This document shows, piece by piece, positions 44,368 through 53,780 of a stretch of DNA of 64,000 nt. The DNA comes from Pseudomonas sp. MAG733B (GTDB taxonomy: Bacteria > Pseudomonadota > Gammaproteobacteria > Pseudomonadales > Pseudomonadaceae). A program made the position numbers and the translations under genes. The DNA is taken from the NCBI RefSeq assembly GCF_036884845.1, contig NZ_CP145732.1, positions 3,658,001 through 3,722,000 of the forward strand, given 5' to 3'. Under the pieces are notes generated by a model. The model saw nothing but the letters and a program-made list of their open reading frames with translations, did not search any database and was not told the origin of the DNA. Within the stretch, counting starts at the first letter, position 1. Each line of letters starts with the position of its first letter.

Positions 44368-45954
44368 TTAGAACACGACGCCTTGGCTACGCAGGTAGTC
44401 GTCATAGGTGCCGCTGAAGTCGGTCACGCCATTCGGGCTCAGCTCAATGATGCGAGTGGCCAGGGACGATACGAATTCACGGTCGTGGCTGACGAAGATC
44501 AGCGTGCCCGGGTAGTTTTCCAGCGCCAGGTTCAGCGCCTCGATGGATTCCATGTCCAAGTGGTTGGTCGGTTCGTCCATCACCAGTACGTTAGGCTTTT
44601 GCAGGATCAGCTTGCCGAACAGCATGCGGCCTTGCTCACCACCGGAGATGACCTTGACCGACTTGAGGATCTCGTCGTTGGAGAACAACATCCGGCCCAA
44701 GGTGCCACGAATGACCTGCTCGCCCTGAGTCCACTGGCCCATCCAGTCGAACAGGCTGACGTCGTCTTCGAAGTCATGGGCGTGGTCCTGTGCGTAGTAG
44801 CCCAGCTCCGCGCTTTCGGTCCACTTGACGGAACCGGCGTCCGGGGTCAGTTCCCCCATCAGGGTACGCAGCAGGGTGGTCTTTCCGATACCGTTCGGGC
44901 CGATGATCGCGACGCGCTCGCCGGCTTCGACGGTGAAGCTGAAGTTCTTGAACAGGGTCTTGCCGTCGAAGCCCTTGGACATCTGCTCGATGGTCACGGC
45001 CTGGCGGTGCAGCTTCTTGGTCTGTTCGAAACGGATGAACGGGCTCACGCGGCTCGATGGCTTGACCTCGGCCAGCTGGATCTTGTCGATCTGCTTGGCG
45101 CGGGAAGTGGCCTGCTTGGCTTTCGAGGCGTTGGCCGAGAAGCGGCTGACGAACGTTTGCAGTTCGGAGATCTGGGCTTTCTTCTTGGCGTTGTCCGACA
45201 GCAGTTGCTCGCGGGACTGGGTCGCCGCGGTCATGTACTCGTCGTAGTTGCCCGGGAACAGACGCAGCTCGCCGTAGTCCAGGTCAGCCATGTGGGTGCA
45301 CACGCTGTTGAGGAAGTGACGGTCGTGGGAAATGATGATCATGGTGCTGTTACGCGCCTTGAGGATCGTTTCCAGCCAGCGAATGGTGTTGATGTCCAGG
45401 TGGTTGGTCGGTTCGTCGAGCAACAGCACTTCCGGATCGGAGAACAGGGCCTGGGCCAGCAGCACTCGCAGTTTCCAGCCTGGGGAAACTTCGGACATCG
45501 GGCCGAAATGCTGTTCCAGGGGAATGCCCAGGCCCAGCAGCAGTTCGCCGGCGCGGGATTCGGCGGTGTAGCCGTCCATTTCGGCGAACTCGGTTTCCAG
45601 TTCGGCCACGGCCATGCCGTCTTCTTCGCTCATTTCCGGCAGCGAATAAATGCGGTCGCGCTCGGCTTTGACCTTCCACAGCTCTTCGTGACCCATGATC
45701 ACGGTGTCGATCACGGTGAATTCTTCGTAGGCGAACTGGTCCTGGCGCAATTTACCCAGACGCACGTTCGGCTCCAGCATGACCTGGCCGCCGGACGGCT
45801 CGAGGTCATCACCGAGAATCTTCATGAAGGTCGACTTGCCGCAACCGTTGGCGCCGATCAGGCCATAACGGTTGCCACCGTTGAATTTGACCGAGACGTT
45901 TTCGAAGAGCGGCTTGGCGCCGAACTGCATCGTGATGTTAGCTGTAGAGATCAA
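44368..45954 (-). CDS. ybiT: ABC-F family ATPase YbiT
   Basis: A 528-residue protein with two ABC ATPase domains and no membrane part, as in ribosome-binding ABC-F factors. Walker A motifs are [12 protein letters not shown] and [11 protein letters not shown]; Walker B with [11 protein letters not shown] and [11 protein letters not shown]; the linker between domains contains [32 protein letters not shown]. It matches E. coli YbiT along its whole length, as I recall it. ABC-F proteins resolve stalled ribosomes on difficult sequences. It is monocistronic. Confidence 0.94.
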   Translation of the reverse strand: MISTANITMQFGAKPLFENVSVKFNGGNRYGLIGANGCGKSTFMKILGDDLEPSGGQVMLEPNVRLGKLRQDQFAYEEFTVIDTVIMGHEELWKVKAERDRIYSLPEMSEEDGMAVAELETEFAEMDGYTAESRAGELLLGLGIPLEQHFGPMSEVSPGWKLRVLLAQALFSDPEVLLLDEPTNHLDINTIRWLETILKARNSTMIIISHDRHFLNSVCTHMADLDYGELRLFPGNYDEYMTAATQSREQLLSDNAKKKAQISELQTFVSRFSANASKAKQATSRAKQIDKIQLAEVKPSSRVSPFIRFEQTKKLHRQAVTIEQMSKGFDGKTLFKNFSFTVEAGERVAIIGPNGIGKTTLLRTLMGELTPDAGSVKWTESAELGYYAQDHAHDFEDDVSLFDWMGQWTQGEQVIRGTLGRMLFSNDEILKSVKVISGGEQGRMLFGKLILQKPNVLVMDEPTNHLDMESIEALNLALENYPGTLIFVSHDREFVSSLATRIIELSPNGVTDFSGTYDDYLRSQGVVF

Positions 45955-46346
45955 AGGTTTTTCCTGCGAAGCATTCAGAGTAGCCAGGGTGCGGCAGTAC
46001 CGCGCTTGACCCGAATCAAAGTGCGCTGAAAGCGGGTTTTTCCCGTCATCAACGAAGAGGCACGTAAAGTTTGGCGGCGATTGTACTGGTCTGGCTCTTT
46101 AAACGATAGGGCAATCAGGCCACAGAGATGCTTTGGCAGCATCGGCCCATAGATTTTCACTGCAACAGGTTAACTATTGGTTACAAACTGTGACTAAAAT
46201 GCCATCTTTCACCGGATGTCGACATCCGGCATGGCTCACGGACGGGCACCGGGGCCGCTGTTTCGTTTTCAGACGCTGCACAAGACCCGCAGGCCGCTGG
46301 CTGGCAGGGGGCGCAGTTTGTTCACTTCTGACGTGTGACGATTTCC
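45955..46346. other. Intergenic region between ybiT and lpxO
   Basis: No convincing gene lies here; the frames on both strands are short and overlap poorly. It holds the promoters of both divergent genes and an 18-bp perfect palindrome at 46212-46229. Confidence 0.6.
46212..46229. promoter_or_regulatory. Perfect 18-bp palindrome upstream of lpxO
   Basis: CCGGATGTCGACATCCGG is a perfect palindrome, 118 bases before the lpxO start. It could be an operator for a dimeric regulator. No matching consensus is known to me. Confidence 0.5.
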
Positions 46347-47246
46347 GTGAAACTCATCATTGCCGCTATCTACGTTGTATCCGTCGCGTATGTTCACCTG
46401 CGTGGTCGGGTGCGCCACAAGCTGGGCCGCCAACTGAGCGATCACTCGACGTTTCTGGCGCCGATCAATTGCTTCCTTTATCTGTTCTCGAAGATCCCCA
46501 ACAAGCCTTACCTCAATCCAGCGGATTTCCCCGACCTTGCGCCGTTGCAGGCCCATTGGGAAGAAATCCGCGCTGAAGGCCAGAACCTGCTGCGAGCAGG
46601 CGAGATCAAGCGCTCGAACCAGTACGACGACGTCGGCTTCAACTCGTTCTTCAAAACCGGCTGGAAGCGCTTCTACCTCAAATGGTACGGCGACAGCCAT
46701 CCCTCGGCGATGAAGCTTTGCCCGCGCACCACCGAACTGGTGCAGAGCATCGGCTCGATCAAGGCTGCCATGTTCGCCGAGTTGCCGCCGGGTTCCAAAC
46801 TGGTGCGTCACCGTGACCCGTATGCAGGCTCGTACCGTTATCACCTGGGCCTGGAAACGCCCAACGACGCCGGTTGCTACATCAATGTCGATGGCGAGAA
46901 TTACCATTGGCGCGATGGAGAAGCGGTAATGTTCGACGAGACGTTCATTCATTACGCGGAAAACACCACGCAACAGAACCGCATCATTCTGTTCTGCGAT
47001 GTCGAGCGTCCGATGAAGTATCGCTGGGCGGCAGCGTTCAACGGCTGGTTCAGCCGCAATGTGATGTCGGCTGCCGGCGCGCCGAACGAGGCGGGTGACA
47101 AGACCGGTGGAATCAACCGTCTGTTTGGCAAGATCTACAAGATTCGTCTGCGTGGCAAAGAGCTGAAGAAGCGTAATCGCAAGCTCTATTACCTCGAAAA
47201 GTGGGCGATTTTTGGTGGTTTGTTGGCGGTCTTCATTCTGATCTGA
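46347..47246 (+). CDS. lpxO: LpxO-type Fe(II)/2-oxoglutarate dioxygenase (lipid A 2-hydroxylase)
   Basis: A 299-residue membrane-associated dioxygenase of the aspartyl/asparaginyl hydroxylase fold. LpxO hydroxylates a secondary acyl chain of lipid A. The iron-binding HxD...H is His155/Asp157 (VRHRDPY) and His202 (FIHYAEN). N-terminal and C-terminal hydrophobic segments anchor it. The start is ambiguous: GTG at 46347 gives the family N-terminus MKLIIAAIYVVSV; GTG at 46335 adds four residues. Neither has a clear Shine-Dalgarno. It is divergent from ybiT. Confidence 0.88.
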   Translation: MKLIIAAIYVVSVAYVHLRGRVRHKLGRQLSDHSTFLAPINCFLYLFSKIPNKPYLNPADFPDLAPLQAHWEEIRAEGQNLLRAGEIKRSNQYDDVGFNSFFKTGWKRFYLKWYGDSHPSAMKLCPRTTELVQSIGSIKAAMFAELPPGSKLVRHRDPYAGSYRYHLGLETPNDAGCYINVDGENYHWRDGEAVMFDETFIHYAENTTQQNRIILFCDVERPMKYRWAAAFNGWFSRNVMSAAGAPNEAGDKTGGINRLFGKIYKIRLRGKELKKRNRKLYYLEKWAIFGGLLAVFILI

Positions 47247-47270
47247 AAGCAGTTGAACGGCTGAAATCGT

Positions 47271-47355
47271 CATCGCGGGCAAGCCCGCTCCCACTCTTGA
47301 TCGCCATCCCCCCGAATGAATACAGTCGAATGTGGGAGCGGGCTTGCTCGCGAAG
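47271..47355. repeat. REP pair (BIME), CATCGCGGGCAAGCCCGCTCCCAC type
   Basis: Inverted copies of GTGGGAGCGGGCTTGCTCGCGA and its variant lie in the lpxO-ku gap, between convergent genes. Confidence 0.9.
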
Positions 47356-47375
47356 AGGCCTTAACATCCGACACA

Positions 47376-48224
47376 TCACTTACTGGCTTTTTTCCTTGCA
47401 GCCGGTTTGGGTTTGGCCACCGTTTTGCTCGCTCCCTTACCCCCAAGACTGCGTTTGAGCAACTCAGTCAAATCAATCACATCCGCTGTCTTACGGGCCT
47501 CTTCTCCGGTATCCGTCTCAACGTCCTCGATCTTGCCTTCATGGGCCTTCTTGTCGACCAGGGCCATGATCTTGTCTTCAAACTCATCCCGGTAATCTTC
47601 CGGCGTCCATTCGGCGCTCATGTCCTGTACCAGCCGTTTGGCCATGTCCAGTTCACCCTTGGCCAGTTTGGCCTCGGTGACGTCCGGCCCAAGGGCGAGT
47701 TCATCCAGGCTGCGCACTTCCGCCGGCCAGCGCAATTTCACCAAAACCAGCGCAGATTCCAGCGGCATCAATGCCGCGAGGTACTGGCGGGTATGCAGCA
47801 CCACGCGGGCCAGGGCGACTTTTTCGGTTTTGATCAGGGTTTCGCGCAGTAACGCGTAGACCTTGCCGCCGCGTTTATCCGGCGCCAGGTAGTACGGTGT
47901 GTCGATGTTCTGCAATGGAATCTGCTTGCCGTCGACAAAGGCAAAAATATCGATGGTCTGGGTCGACATGGGATGTGCCGAGCGGATTTCCTCTTCGCTG
48001 AGCACCACGTACCGACCCTTTTCGTAGGCGACACCTTTGACGATGTGCTCCTTGGTGACTTCCTTGCCGGTGACTTTGTTAACGCGCTTGTAACCCACCG
48101 GTTCCATGCTGCGGCTGTCGAGCCAGTCGAAGTCCACCCCTTGCGAAGAGGTCGCCGAGACCAGCGCCACAGGAATATGCACCAGCCCGAAACTGATCGC
48201 GCCTTTCCAGATTGCCCGTGCCAT
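47376..48224 (-). CDS. ku: Bacterial Ku protein (non-homologous end joining)
   Basis: A 282-residue Ku homologue that binds DNA double-strand ends. The N-terminus is MARAIWKGAISFGLVHIPVALVSA, and the Ku ring core contains VEYEKGRYVVLSEEEI-like AYEKGRYVVLSEEEIRSA, PYYLAPDKRGGKVYALLRETL and LVKLRWPAEVRSLDEL. The C-terminus is a lysine/alanine-rich DNA-binding tail (KPKPAARKKASK). The ATG at 48224 is preferred to a longer frame to 48272. Its usual partner LigD is not in this window. Confidence 0.94.
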   Translation of the reverse strand: MARAIWKGAISFGLVHIPVALVSATSSQGVDFDWLDSRSMEPVGYKRVNKVTGKEVTKEHIVKGVAYEKGRYVVLSEEEIRSAHPMSTQTIDIFAFVDGKQIPLQNIDTPYYLAPDKRGGKVYALLRETLIKTEKVALARVVLHTRQYLAALMPLESALVLVKLRWPAEVRSLDELALGPDVTEAKLAKGELDMAKRLVQDMSAEWTPEDYRDEFEDKIMALVDKKAHEGKIEDVETDTGEEARKTADVIDLTELLKRSLGGKGASKTVAKPKPAARKKASK

Positions 48225-48416
48225 GGTCGTGTTCTCGCGAGTGATGATCAGGTGACTCTGGGCCTCGGGCAAAAGTTTCCACGGGTTGCAGCCCGCTCGC
48301 GGCGGGAGGTCAACTTCGTGTTACATCTTGCGGGCGAGGTTTTGGTTAACAAAACCGAACCCTGGGCGTAGCGTGCTATCGAAGACCTTGTTCACGCGCA
48401 TGTAGAGAGGCGTTCC

Positions 48417-48758
48417 ATGACACGATACATTTCCGCTCTCATCCTGCTCACCATGACCTGCATCTTCGGCCCATTGGCTCAAGCGCAGGATAGTTCGTCG
48501 CGTGTGCCATTGCAGGTCGCCCAGAACCTGCCGAACAGCGGCGGCAACAATCCTTACAACAGCCCGATTCGCCGGGCCAATCCCAATAGCATGCAGGGCA
48601 CACAACCCAGTGCGCCGGCCATTCGTGGCCCGAACACCGTGCCGGTGCCGCGCCCACCGACCCTCGACAACGGCGGCATCGGCAATCGCTCTCCCCAACA
48701 GCGATCGGCGCCCACCGGCGCACCGACCTTCATCCCCAATCCACCTCCTCGAAACTGA
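48417..48758 (+). CDS. Small exported Pro/Asn/Gly-rich protein
   Basis: A 113-residue protein with signal peptide MTRYISALILLTMTCIFGPLAQAQ. The mature chain (DSSSRVPLQVAQNLPNSGGNNPYN...PPTLDNGGIGNRSPQQRSAP...PPPRN) is low in hydrophobics and rich in Pro, Asn, Gly, Ser, with no Cys. It is likely unstructured and perhaps surface or periplasmic. Function is unknown. It is 61 bases upstream of the sugar dehydrogenase gene and on the same strand. Confidence 0.65.
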   Translation: MTRYISALILLTMTCIFGPLAQAQDSSSRVPLQVAQNLPNSGGNNPYNSPIRRANPNSMQGTQPSAPAIRGPNTVPVPRPPTLDNGGIGNRSPQQRSAPTGAPTFIPNPPPRN

Positions 48759-48819
48759 GGCCCCCGCATTCGCTTTAAGGCAGGGCAGATGTCCATCCTC
48801 ATGACAAAAGGAATCGTGC

Positions 48820-49971
48820 ATGTTGCGTAAAACCCTTCTGGCCACTCTTTGCGCCAGCGCACTATTGACCGCCGCGCCGTCGGTGCTGGCAGCGCCCGCC
48901 CAGAACATGAAAAGTGAACAGGGCACCCTTGAGGTCACGCCGATCGCCAAGGGCCTGGAGCATCCCTGGGCGCTGGCGTTTCTTCCTGACCGCAAAGGCA
49001 TGCTGGTCACTGAACGCCCCGGCAACCTGCGTGTGGTGACGGCTGACGGCAAACTCTCCGCGCCCATCAACGGCGTGCCCAAGGTCTGGGCCAAGGGGCA
49101 GGGCGGTTTGCTGGATGTGGTGTTGTCACCGGACTTCACGCAAGACCGCACGATTTATCTGTCGTACGCCGAGGGTGGCGGGCAGGGCGACAAGGCGGGC
49201 ACTGCGGTCGGCCGGGGTCAGCTGTCGGAAGACTTGACGACCCTCAAGGATTTCACGGTGATCTTCCGCCAAGAGCCAAAGCTTTCGGTTGGCAACCATT
49301 TCGGTTCGCGACTGGTGTTCGACCGCGATGGCTATCTGTTCATTACCCTGGGTGAAAACAACGACCGACCGACCGCTCAGGATCTCGACAAGTTGCAGGG
49401 CAAGATCGTGCGGATCTACCCGGACGGCAAGGTCCCGGATGACAACCCCTTTGTCGGCCAGGCCGGTGTGCGACCGGAGATCTGGGCCTATGGCGTTCGC
49501 AACCCGCAAGGCGCGGCGCTCAACCCGTGGAACGGCACCCTGTGGGAAAACGAGCACGGCCCCCGGGGCGGTGATGAAATCAACGTGATTGAGCGCGGCA
49601 AGAACTACGGTTGGCCGCTGGCCACTCACGGCATCAACTATTCCGGTCAGGCGATCTCGGAAGCCAAGGGAAAAACCGCCGAGGGCACCGTCAGCCCGCG
49701 ACACTTTTGGGAAAAGTCTCCCGGTCTCAGTGGCATGGCGTTTTACGACGGTGATCGCTTCAAAGCCTGGCAGCAAAACGTATTTATCGGTGCGTTGGTG
49801 ACGCAGGAACTCATCCGCCTGCAGTTCGATGGCGATAAGGTCGTACACGAAGAGCGCTTGCTGGGCGAACTCAACAAGCGCATCCGCGATGTGCGGCAGG
49901 GGCCGGACGGGTATTTGTATGTGTTGACCGATGAAGAGGATGGCGGACTGTACAAGGTCGGTCTCAAATAA
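48820..49971 (+). CDS. PQQ-dependent soluble aldose dehydrogenase (YliI/Asd-like)
   Basis: A 383-residue periplasmic protein, signal peptide MLRKTLLATLCASALLTAAPSVLA, then a six-bladed beta-propeller of the soluble glucose/sorbosone dehydrogenase family. Key stretches are GLEHPWALAFLPDRKGMLVTERPGNLRV, GGLLDVVLSPDF, NHFGSRLVFDRDGYLFITLGE and GVRNPQGAALNPWNG, with the His and Arg of the PQQ site. It oxidises aldoses in the periplasm with PQQ. AAAGGAA lies 6 bases before the ATG. Confidence 0.9.
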   Translation: MLRKTLLATLCASALLTAAPSVLAAPAQNMKSEQGTLEVTPIAKGLEHPWALAFLPDRKGMLVTERPGNLRVVTADGKLSAPINGVPKVWAKGQGGLLDVVLSPDFTQDRTIYLSYAEGGGQGDKAGTAVGRGQLSEDLTTLKDFTVIFRQEPKLSVGNHFGSRLVFDRDGYLFITLGENNDRPTAQDLDKLQGKIVRIYPDGKVPDDNPFVGQAGVRPEIWAYGVRNPQGAALNPWNGTLWENEHGPRGGDEINVIERGKNYGWPLATHGINYSGQAISEAKGKTAEGTVSPRHFWEKSPGLSGMAFYDGDRFKAWQQNVFIGALVTQELIRLQFDGDKVVHEERLLGELNKRIRDVRQGPDGYLYVLTDEEDGGLYKVGLK

Positions 49972-49974
49972 CGA

Positions 49975-51075
49975 TCACGTTGCCGGGGCAAACAGGATGA
50001 CAGCTGCCCTGAGTTTGTCCCGGCCAAAACTGCACATCTTCTCGAACTCCCCATGGCTGACCGGCACATGTTGGCAGTCGATGTGTTGGCGATGCTGGCT
50101 GTGGTCCACATCGGGATCGTGCAGATAGATGAAATCGTCGTCGCAATCGGTAACGATCACCCAGTGCGGTGATTTCGAGCGGGTCAGGCGATAGCTGCTG
50201 ATCAGCACCAGTGGCTGTCCGCCCTGTTCCAGCAACCGCGGCAGATTCAACGCCCCGCCGATTTCACGCTCCACGTCACTGGCAAGCAGCTGTGTGGTGA
50301 ACTCCTCGTGCACCAGGCGCATTACGTCTTTTTTATGCTCGTTGCGCACGCCGTCGAGGAACAACGGCCCGGTCATGCTCAGTTGCAGACGCACCCGAAA
50401 CCCACGGTGCGAGGCCGCCAACGCCAAACCCTGAGGGCTGCAACCGCCATGGCCGGAAGTCATGAACACGGTCGTCGCTTCGCGCCAGATCTGCAGTTCC
50501 TCGCGACGCTCCAGCAATCGGTTGCGTTGCAGTGCGCCCATGGCCATGAGCAGGCAGGCCGGGCCGCAGGTAAATTCAGTGGTCTGCGGGTAATAGGGTA
50601 CTTGGATGTTGCGTGATTCGCGGTGCTGAAGGATGCGCTTTTCCAGGCGCAACGCGTCGGCATGGTCCTGGTAGTAGTCATGAATCAGGGCGAAGCGCCG
50701 GTAGCCGTTGCGTTCATACAGCGCAATCGCCGCCGGATTGTCGATACGCACTTCCAGGCGTAAATACGCGCAATCGTGCTCCACAGCGCAGGCTTCTATA
50801 CGATCGAGCAACTGCTTGCCCAATCCTGTGCCCCGGGCCTGTGCAGCGATGGCGATCGAATACAGGCGTGCCAACGATGTACCCCGATGGAAAAGCACCA
50901 CGGCGTAACCCAACAATTGCTTATCGTGTTGGGCCACCAGCAGTTGCCCGTTGGCACGGGTGATCATCCATTGAAAGCTGCGACTGTTGAGTCGATCGGT
51001 GATGAAGCATTGCTCTTCCAGTTGCAGCAACGCGGGTAAGTCTTCCAATACCGCCAAACGAAAAAACGTATTCAT
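49975..51075 (-). CDS. GNAT acetyltransferase fused to C39-like cysteine peptidase
   Basis: A 366-residue two-domain protein. Residues 1-150 form a GNAT fold (AIAAQARGTGLGKQLLDRIE at 76-95; NPAAIALYERNGYRRF). Residues 155-366 form a C39-like papain-fold domain with a complete triad: Cys170 (EFTCGPACLLMA), His304 (SPHWVIVTD) and Asp320 (LHDPD). It diverges from an ATP-grasp RimK-like ligase by 212 bases. Combined GNAT, peptidase and ATP-grasp enzymes have been predicted to make or tailor peptides; the product is unknown. It ends 3 bases from the stop of the sugar dehydrogenase. Confidence 0.9.
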   Translation of the reverse strand: MNTFFRLAVLEDLPALLQLEEQCFITDRLNSRSFQWMITRANGQLLVAQHDKQLLGYAVVLFHRGTSLARLYSIAIAAQARGTGLGKQLLDRIEACAVEHDCAYLRLEVRIDNPAAIALYERNGYRRFALIHDYYQDHADALRLEKRILQHRESRNIQVPYYPQTTEFTCGPACLLMAMGALQRNRLLERREELQIWREATTVFMTSGHGGCSPQGLALAASHRGFRVRLQLSMTGPLFLDGVRNEHKKDVMRLVHEEFTTQLLASDVEREIGGALNLPRLLEQGGQPLVLISSYRLTRSKSPHWVIVTDCDDDFIYLHDPDVDHSQHRQHIDCQHVPVSHGEFEKMCSFGRDKLRAAVILFAPAT

Positions 51076-51287
51076 ATGACCGCCGTAAAAGTTGCGTAAC
51101 GAAACGGGACTTTCGAAAAACTTCGTGCTTAATAGGAGAGGTCTTGTTCACCAACGGATCAATCTCTATGTCAGCGGTACAAGGTCATTGGCGCGAAGTA
51201 TCCGAGCAAACTTTGCCGGCGGCAATCACTTCTGAAACTTATTTAAAAGACTCTACTTTAAATTAGTCAGGTAGAACTTCCAGCCAG

Positions 51288-52769
51288 TTGATTATCATCG
51301 TCGAGCGCAAGGAAGACTGGGCCTCTTACTTCCCCAGTGAGGACATCGTCACGGCCCAGGAATACCTGGAACAAACCCGGGACAACGAACAGGGCAAGCG
51401 TGTGCAGGTCATCAACCTGTGCCGCAGCTACAAGTACCTGGGGCACGGATACTACTGCTCGCTGCTGGCTGAAGCCCGTGGGCACAAGGTCATTCCGTCG
51501 GTGCGGACCATCAGCGAACTGACCCGAAAGTCCTTGTACGGCCTGGCGCTGGACGACTTGGCTAAAACGCTGGAAAAAGCCCTCAGTCATCATGCTTACA
51601 GTGATACTGACGGTTTTACCCTGACGCTGTATTTCGGCAAGACCAATATAGAACCCTTGCAGGATTTGGCGCGACAGTTGTTTGAAGTGTTTGCCTGCCC
51701 GATTCTGTTAGTTGAATTTAGAAGAACTAACGGCTGGCACATCGAAGGTATAAAGTCGGGTGCGCTGCATAAGTTGCGCGAAGATCAGGAAGATCAATTC
51801 GCCCATTCCCTCGACAACTTCAGTCGCAAGATCTGGCGCATGCCGCGATCCCGCCGATTGGCCCGCTACGACCTGGCGATCCTGCACGATCCTCAGGAAG
51901 CCTTGCCGCCGTCGAATGCCAAGGCGCTGGATAATTTCGTCAGGGTCGGCAGGACGCTGGGCATCGATGTCGAACTGATCGAGCGCAAGGACTACTCACG
52001 GATTGCCGAATACGATGGATTGTTGATCCGCGAAACCACCAGCGTCGACAACCACACGTACCGTTTCGCCAAGAAAGCCGAAAGCGAAGGGCTGGTGGTG
52101 ATGGATGATCCGGCGTCGATTCTGCGCTGCACCAACAAGGTCTACCTGACCGACCTGCTCAAGAGCCATCATTTGGGCATGCCCGCCACCGAAATCCTCT
52201 ACAAGGAGCGACCGGAAGATTTCGAACGGGTGGGCGAGCGCTTGGGGTTTCCGCTGGTACTGAAGATCCCAGACGGTTGTTTTTCCCGGGGTGTGATCAA
52301 GGTCGAGAGCCAGCAAGCGTTGCTTGAAGCCACCGCCGAGCTGTTCGAACACTCGGTGCTGTTGCTGGCACAGGAGTTCTTCTACACCGAATACGACTGG
52401 CGCATCGGCGTACTCAATCGCAAGCCGATCTTTGCCTGCCAGTACTTCATGTCCAAGGGTCACTGGCAGATCTACAACCACAAGGCCAAGGGCCAGGACA
52501 TCAACGGTGAATGTCGGACCTTGGCTGTGCACGAAGCGCCACGGGCAGTGGTGGACCTGGCGGTGAAAACGGCCAACCTGATCGGCGATGGCCTCTATGG
52601 CGTCGACCTCAAGCAGTCCGGCGACAAAGTGGTGGTGATCGAAGTCAACGACAACCCGAACATGGACGCCGGCATCGAAGACGCTTACCTGCAGGACGAC
52701 TTGTATTCACTGGTGCTGGAAGAGTTCGTGCGACGACTGGAATTGAAACGTCGCGGCCAGGCCTGGTGA
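51288..52769 (+). CDS. RimK-family ATP-grasp ligase with RLAN N-terminal domain
   Basis: A 493-residue protein. The N-terminal RLAN-type domain (about 1-150, RKEDWASYFPSEDIVTAQEYLEQTRD; YLGHGYYCSLLAEARGHKVIPSV) precedes an ATP-grasp ligase core (about 200-480) with LGFPLVLKIPDGCFSRGVIKV and the metal-site VVVIEVNDNPNMDAGIED. Such ligases join an amino acid or amine to a carboxylate via an acyl phosphate. TTG at 51288 is the only start in frame after an upstream TAG at 51264. It is divergent from the GNAT-C39 gene and precedes the CorA gene by 7 bases, so those two are cotranscribed. Confidence 0.88.
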   Translation: MIIIVERKEDWASYFPSEDIVTAQEYLEQTRDNEQGKRVQVINLCRSYKYLGHGYYCSLLAEARGHKVIPSVRTISELTRKSLYGLALDDLAKTLEKALSHHAYSDTDGFTLTLYFGKTNIEPLQDLARQLFEVFACPILLVEFRRTNGWHIEGIKSGALHKLREDQEDQFAHSLDNFSRKIWRMPRSRRLARYDLAILHDPQEALPPSNAKALDNFVRVGRTLGIDVELIERKDYSRIAEYDGLLIRETTSVDNHTYRFAKKAESEGLVVMDDPASILRCTNKVYLTDLLKSHHLGMPATEILYKERPEDFERVGERLGFPLVLKIPDGCFSRGVIKVESQQALLEATAELFEHSVLLLAQEFFYTEYDWRIGVLNRKPIFACQYFMSKGHWQIYNHKAKGQDINGECRTLAVHEAPRAVVDLAVKTANLIGDGLYGVDLKQSGDKVVVIEVNDNPNMDAGIEDAYLQDDLYSLVLEEFVRRLELKRRGQAW

Positions 52770-52776
52770 TCGGCCG

Positions 52777-53700
52777 ATGATCAAGAGTTTTCAATTGGCC
52801 GACGGCGCGCTGCACGCCGTTGAACGGCTGGACGCGGAGGTCATACTGTTCAGCAACCCCGATGCCGCCGAGCGGGACTTGTTGCACAGCCACTTCAAAC
52901 TCGATGAGCATGCTTTGGCTTCGGCGCTGGACCCCGACGAGGTGTCGCGTATCGAGTTTCACCCCGACAACCTGTTCCTGATCTGGAAGCGCCCGGAAAA
53001 CTACTCCGGCGCCGGTAGCCTGGCGTTCGAAGTGTCATCCTGTGGCCTGCTGTTCAGCCCGGACCGTTTGCTGGTGATCGCCACCGACGACGCGCCCCTC
53101 AGCGGGCTCGGCAAGCGGCAGGCGTTGAACACGCCGCTGGATGTGTTGCTCGATCTGCTGTTCAACAATATCCATCACTACCTGGGTCACCTCAAGGTGA
53201 TCAAACTGGTTGCGCGCGAGTTGCAGCAAAAATTCAACGCGTCGATGCAGAACCAGCACCTGATCCAGATGTTCAACCTCAGCGAAAGCCTGATCTATTA
53301 CATCAACGCCATCCACAGCAACGGCGCGGTCCTGACCCGGCTGCGTAATCATGCAGAAAAGGAACACTTCGGCGCCCATGCCATTGGCCTGATTGACGAT
53401 CTGATCATCGAAAACAACCAGTGCTACAAGCAGGCTGAAATCTACTCGACGGTGTTCTCCGGGCTCATCGATGCCCGGGGCAACCTGATGAACAACAGCA
53501 TGAACAACCTGCTGCGCAAACTGACGCTGATCAACGTGGTGTTCCTGCCGCTGAACCTGATCGCGAGCATTGGCGGCATGTCCGAGTTCAGCATGATGAC
53601 GGAGGGGACGCCGTGGTGGGTGGCGTATCCGTTGTTTCTGACGGCGATGATGTTGGGAGCGGGGGCGATGGTGGTGGGGCTCAAGCGTTTGGCGAAGTGA
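52777..53700 (+). CDS. CorA-like Mg2+/divalent cation transporter (GMS variant)
   Basis: A 307-residue CorA-superfamily protein. A long cytoplasmic alpha/beta domain is followed by an extended helix and two C-terminal transmembrane helices (residues about 247-270 and 280-303). The signature GMN of CorA channels is replaced by GGMS (residues 266-269, ASIGGMSEFSMM), which is unusual and might change selectivity (ZntB-like variants exist). It starts 7 bases after the ATP-grasp gene, an operon-like spacing; a functional link to that gene is not clear. Confidence 0.87.
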   Translation: MIKSFQLADGALHAVERLDAEVILFSNPDAAERDLLHSHFKLDEHALASALDPDEVSRIEFHPDNLFLIWKRPENYSGAGSLAFEVSSCGLLFSPDRLLVIATDDAPLSGLGKRQALNTPLDVLLDLLFNNIHHYLGHLKVIKLVARELQQKFNASMQNQHLIQMFNLSESLIYYINAIHSNGAVLTRLRNHAEKEHFGAHAIGLIDDLIIENNQCYKQAEIYSTVFSGLIDARGNLMNNSMNNLLRKLTLINVVFLPLNLIASIGGMSEFSMMTEGTPWWVAYPLFLTAMMLGAGAMVVGLKRLAK

Positions 53701-53720
53701 TTTTTGGTGACTCTCAGGCC

Positions 53721-53748
53721 GTCATCGCGAGCAGGCTCGCTCCTACAG
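53721..53748. repeat. Single REP half-site
   Basis: One copy of the REP core (ATCGCGAGCAGGCTCGCTCCTACAG) lies after the CorA gene, without an opposite partner nearby. Confidence 0.75.
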
Positions 53749-53780
53749 TGGTTTTGTGCGCATCGACTGGAAATTGACCA

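Noticed and set aside
44308..46029. A 573-codon open frame on the plus strand
   Set aside because: It is antisense to the well-supported YbiT gene. Its sequence has the Gly/Val/His/Gln-rich look of a shadow frame in high-GC DNA and no recognisable domain.
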